From: Pseudolabrys sp035718275
Lineage (GTDB): Bacteria; Pseudomonadota; Alphaproteobacteria; Rhizobiales; Xanthobacteraceae
Assembly (NCBI GenBank): GCA_035718275.1
Contig: DASTHI010000003.1
Span: 1 to 64,000 of the forward strand
Direction of reading: 5' to 3'
DNA length: 64,000 nt
The notes under the pieces were generated by a model. The model did no database searches and had not been told where the DNA came from. It saw only the letters and a list, made by a program, of their open reading frames with translations. The translations under genes and the position numbers were made by a program. Shown here one piece after another: positions 63,730 through 64,000 of this stretch (positions are counted from its first letter, which is position 1; the number at the start of each line of letters is the position of its first letter).

Positions 63730-63960
63730 CTACTTGTTCATCTTGTCCTTGGACATGTGATCTTTCGACATCCCGTCCTTCTTCATCGAGTCTTTGGCCA
63801 TGCTGTCTTTGGCCATGGAATCTTTTTTCATGGAATCTTTCGACATGCTGTCCTTGGACATGCTGTCCTTTTTCATGTCGTCGGCAAAGGCCGCCGGCGC
63901 AAGTGGCGAAAGGGCGAGACCGGCCGCGATCAGCGCCGACAGAAGTATGCTTTTTTTCAT
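63730..63960 (-). CDS. Exported methionine-rich MxKDx pentapeptide repeat protein (MrpX-like)
   Basis: Exported peptide of 76 aa. The signal peptide (1-26, ending AFA) is followed by DD and nine consecutive pentapeptides of the form M-x-K-D-x (MKKDS, MSKDS, MAKDS and variants), then MNK. The mature chain is almost only Met, Lys, Asp and Ser with ten methionines. Known as the MXKDX repeat family. In Azospira the related MrpX is a periplasmic methionine pool oxidised by hypochlorite. GGAGT lies before ATG. The upstream promoter is largely outside the window. Confidence 0.88.
   Translation of the reverse strand: MKKSILLSALIAAGLALSPLAPAAFADDMKKDSMSKDSMSKDSMKKDSMAKDSMAKDSMKKDGMSKDHMSKDKMNK
63733..63876 (-). 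repeat. 15-bp tandem repeat encoding MxKDx pentapeptides
   Basis: Nine and a half near-identical 15-bp units inside the gene. Third-position differences show the copies are not all recent duplicates. Copy number could vary between strains by slippage. Confidence 0.85.
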
Positions 63961-64000
63961 CGGGACTCCTTCGGAGGTTATGTGCGCGGATTCGGTAGCA

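Overview
This 64 kb window is a chromosomal, housekeeping-rich stretch of an alphaproteobacterium, most likely a Hyphomicrobiales member close to Bradyrhizobiaceae/Xanthobacteraceae. The reasons are: an F1-only ATP synthase cluster (atpHAGDC) with no F0 genes; the TCA cluster mdh-sucCD-sucAB-lpd with zapE beside mdh; the dapF-mtaB-ftsY-yciB-ccm neighbourhood; the run ffh-rpsP-rimM-trmD-rplS-leuC-leuD-asd-leuB; DUF2794, DUF2336 and DUF1223 proteins; and dispersed palindromic intergenic repeats of the type whose spurious translation ends in GRDKPGHDD. Genus and species cannot be fixed from the sequence alone.

Layout. 0-4.6 kb: envelope genes envC-like, ctpA, a divergent polysaccharide deacetylase, then rppH. 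4.7-9.8 kb: ATP synthase F1 on the minus strand. 10-15.2 kb: two small drug/metabolite exporters, priA, xerC and a DUF4337 membrane protein. 15.2-26.7 kb: an SDR dehydrogenase and the TCA genes lpd, sucB, sucA, sucD, sucC, mdh, then zapE, all minus strand. 27-34.6 kb: thpR, an arylesterase diverging from a YbbA/YbbP-type ABC system, a Bax-inhibitor-1 protein, a GNAT acetyltransferase, DUF2794, a candidate small RNA and a DUF1223 protein. 34.7-46.3 kb: acnA, ccmABCD, yciB, ftsY, a pseudouridine synthase, an FMN-type oxidase, mtaB, dapF and two exported proteins (GyrI-like and SIMPL). 46.6-62 kb: SRP/ribosome genes, leucine genes, a CoA-ester lyase, a carbonic anhydrase, a DUF2336 protein, asd, and a sulfite dehydrogenase (sorAB-like) preceded by a truncated ECF sigma factor. 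62-64 kb: a YedY-like molybdoenzyme, a b-type cytochrome and a methionine-rich MxKDx repeat protein.

The most striking part is the right edge. The Met/Lys/Asp pentapeptide-repeat protein, membrane cytochrome b and Tat-exported molybdoenzyme resemble the MrpX/YedZ1/YedY1 hypochlorite-scavenging system described in Azospira suillum. Here the molybdoenzyme also carries a lipobox. The system's regulators, if present, would lie outside the window.

Second, a GC-rich structured segment followed by a strong intrinsic terminator on the plus strand lies between two minus-strand genes near 33.7 kb and looks like an unannotated small RNA. Third, an ECF sigma factor fragment directly upstream of sorAB looks like the relic of a sulfite-responsive regulator. 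I found no tRNA, rRNA, CRISPR array, insertion sequence or prophage. Apart from the broken sigma factor I recognised no transcription regulator.
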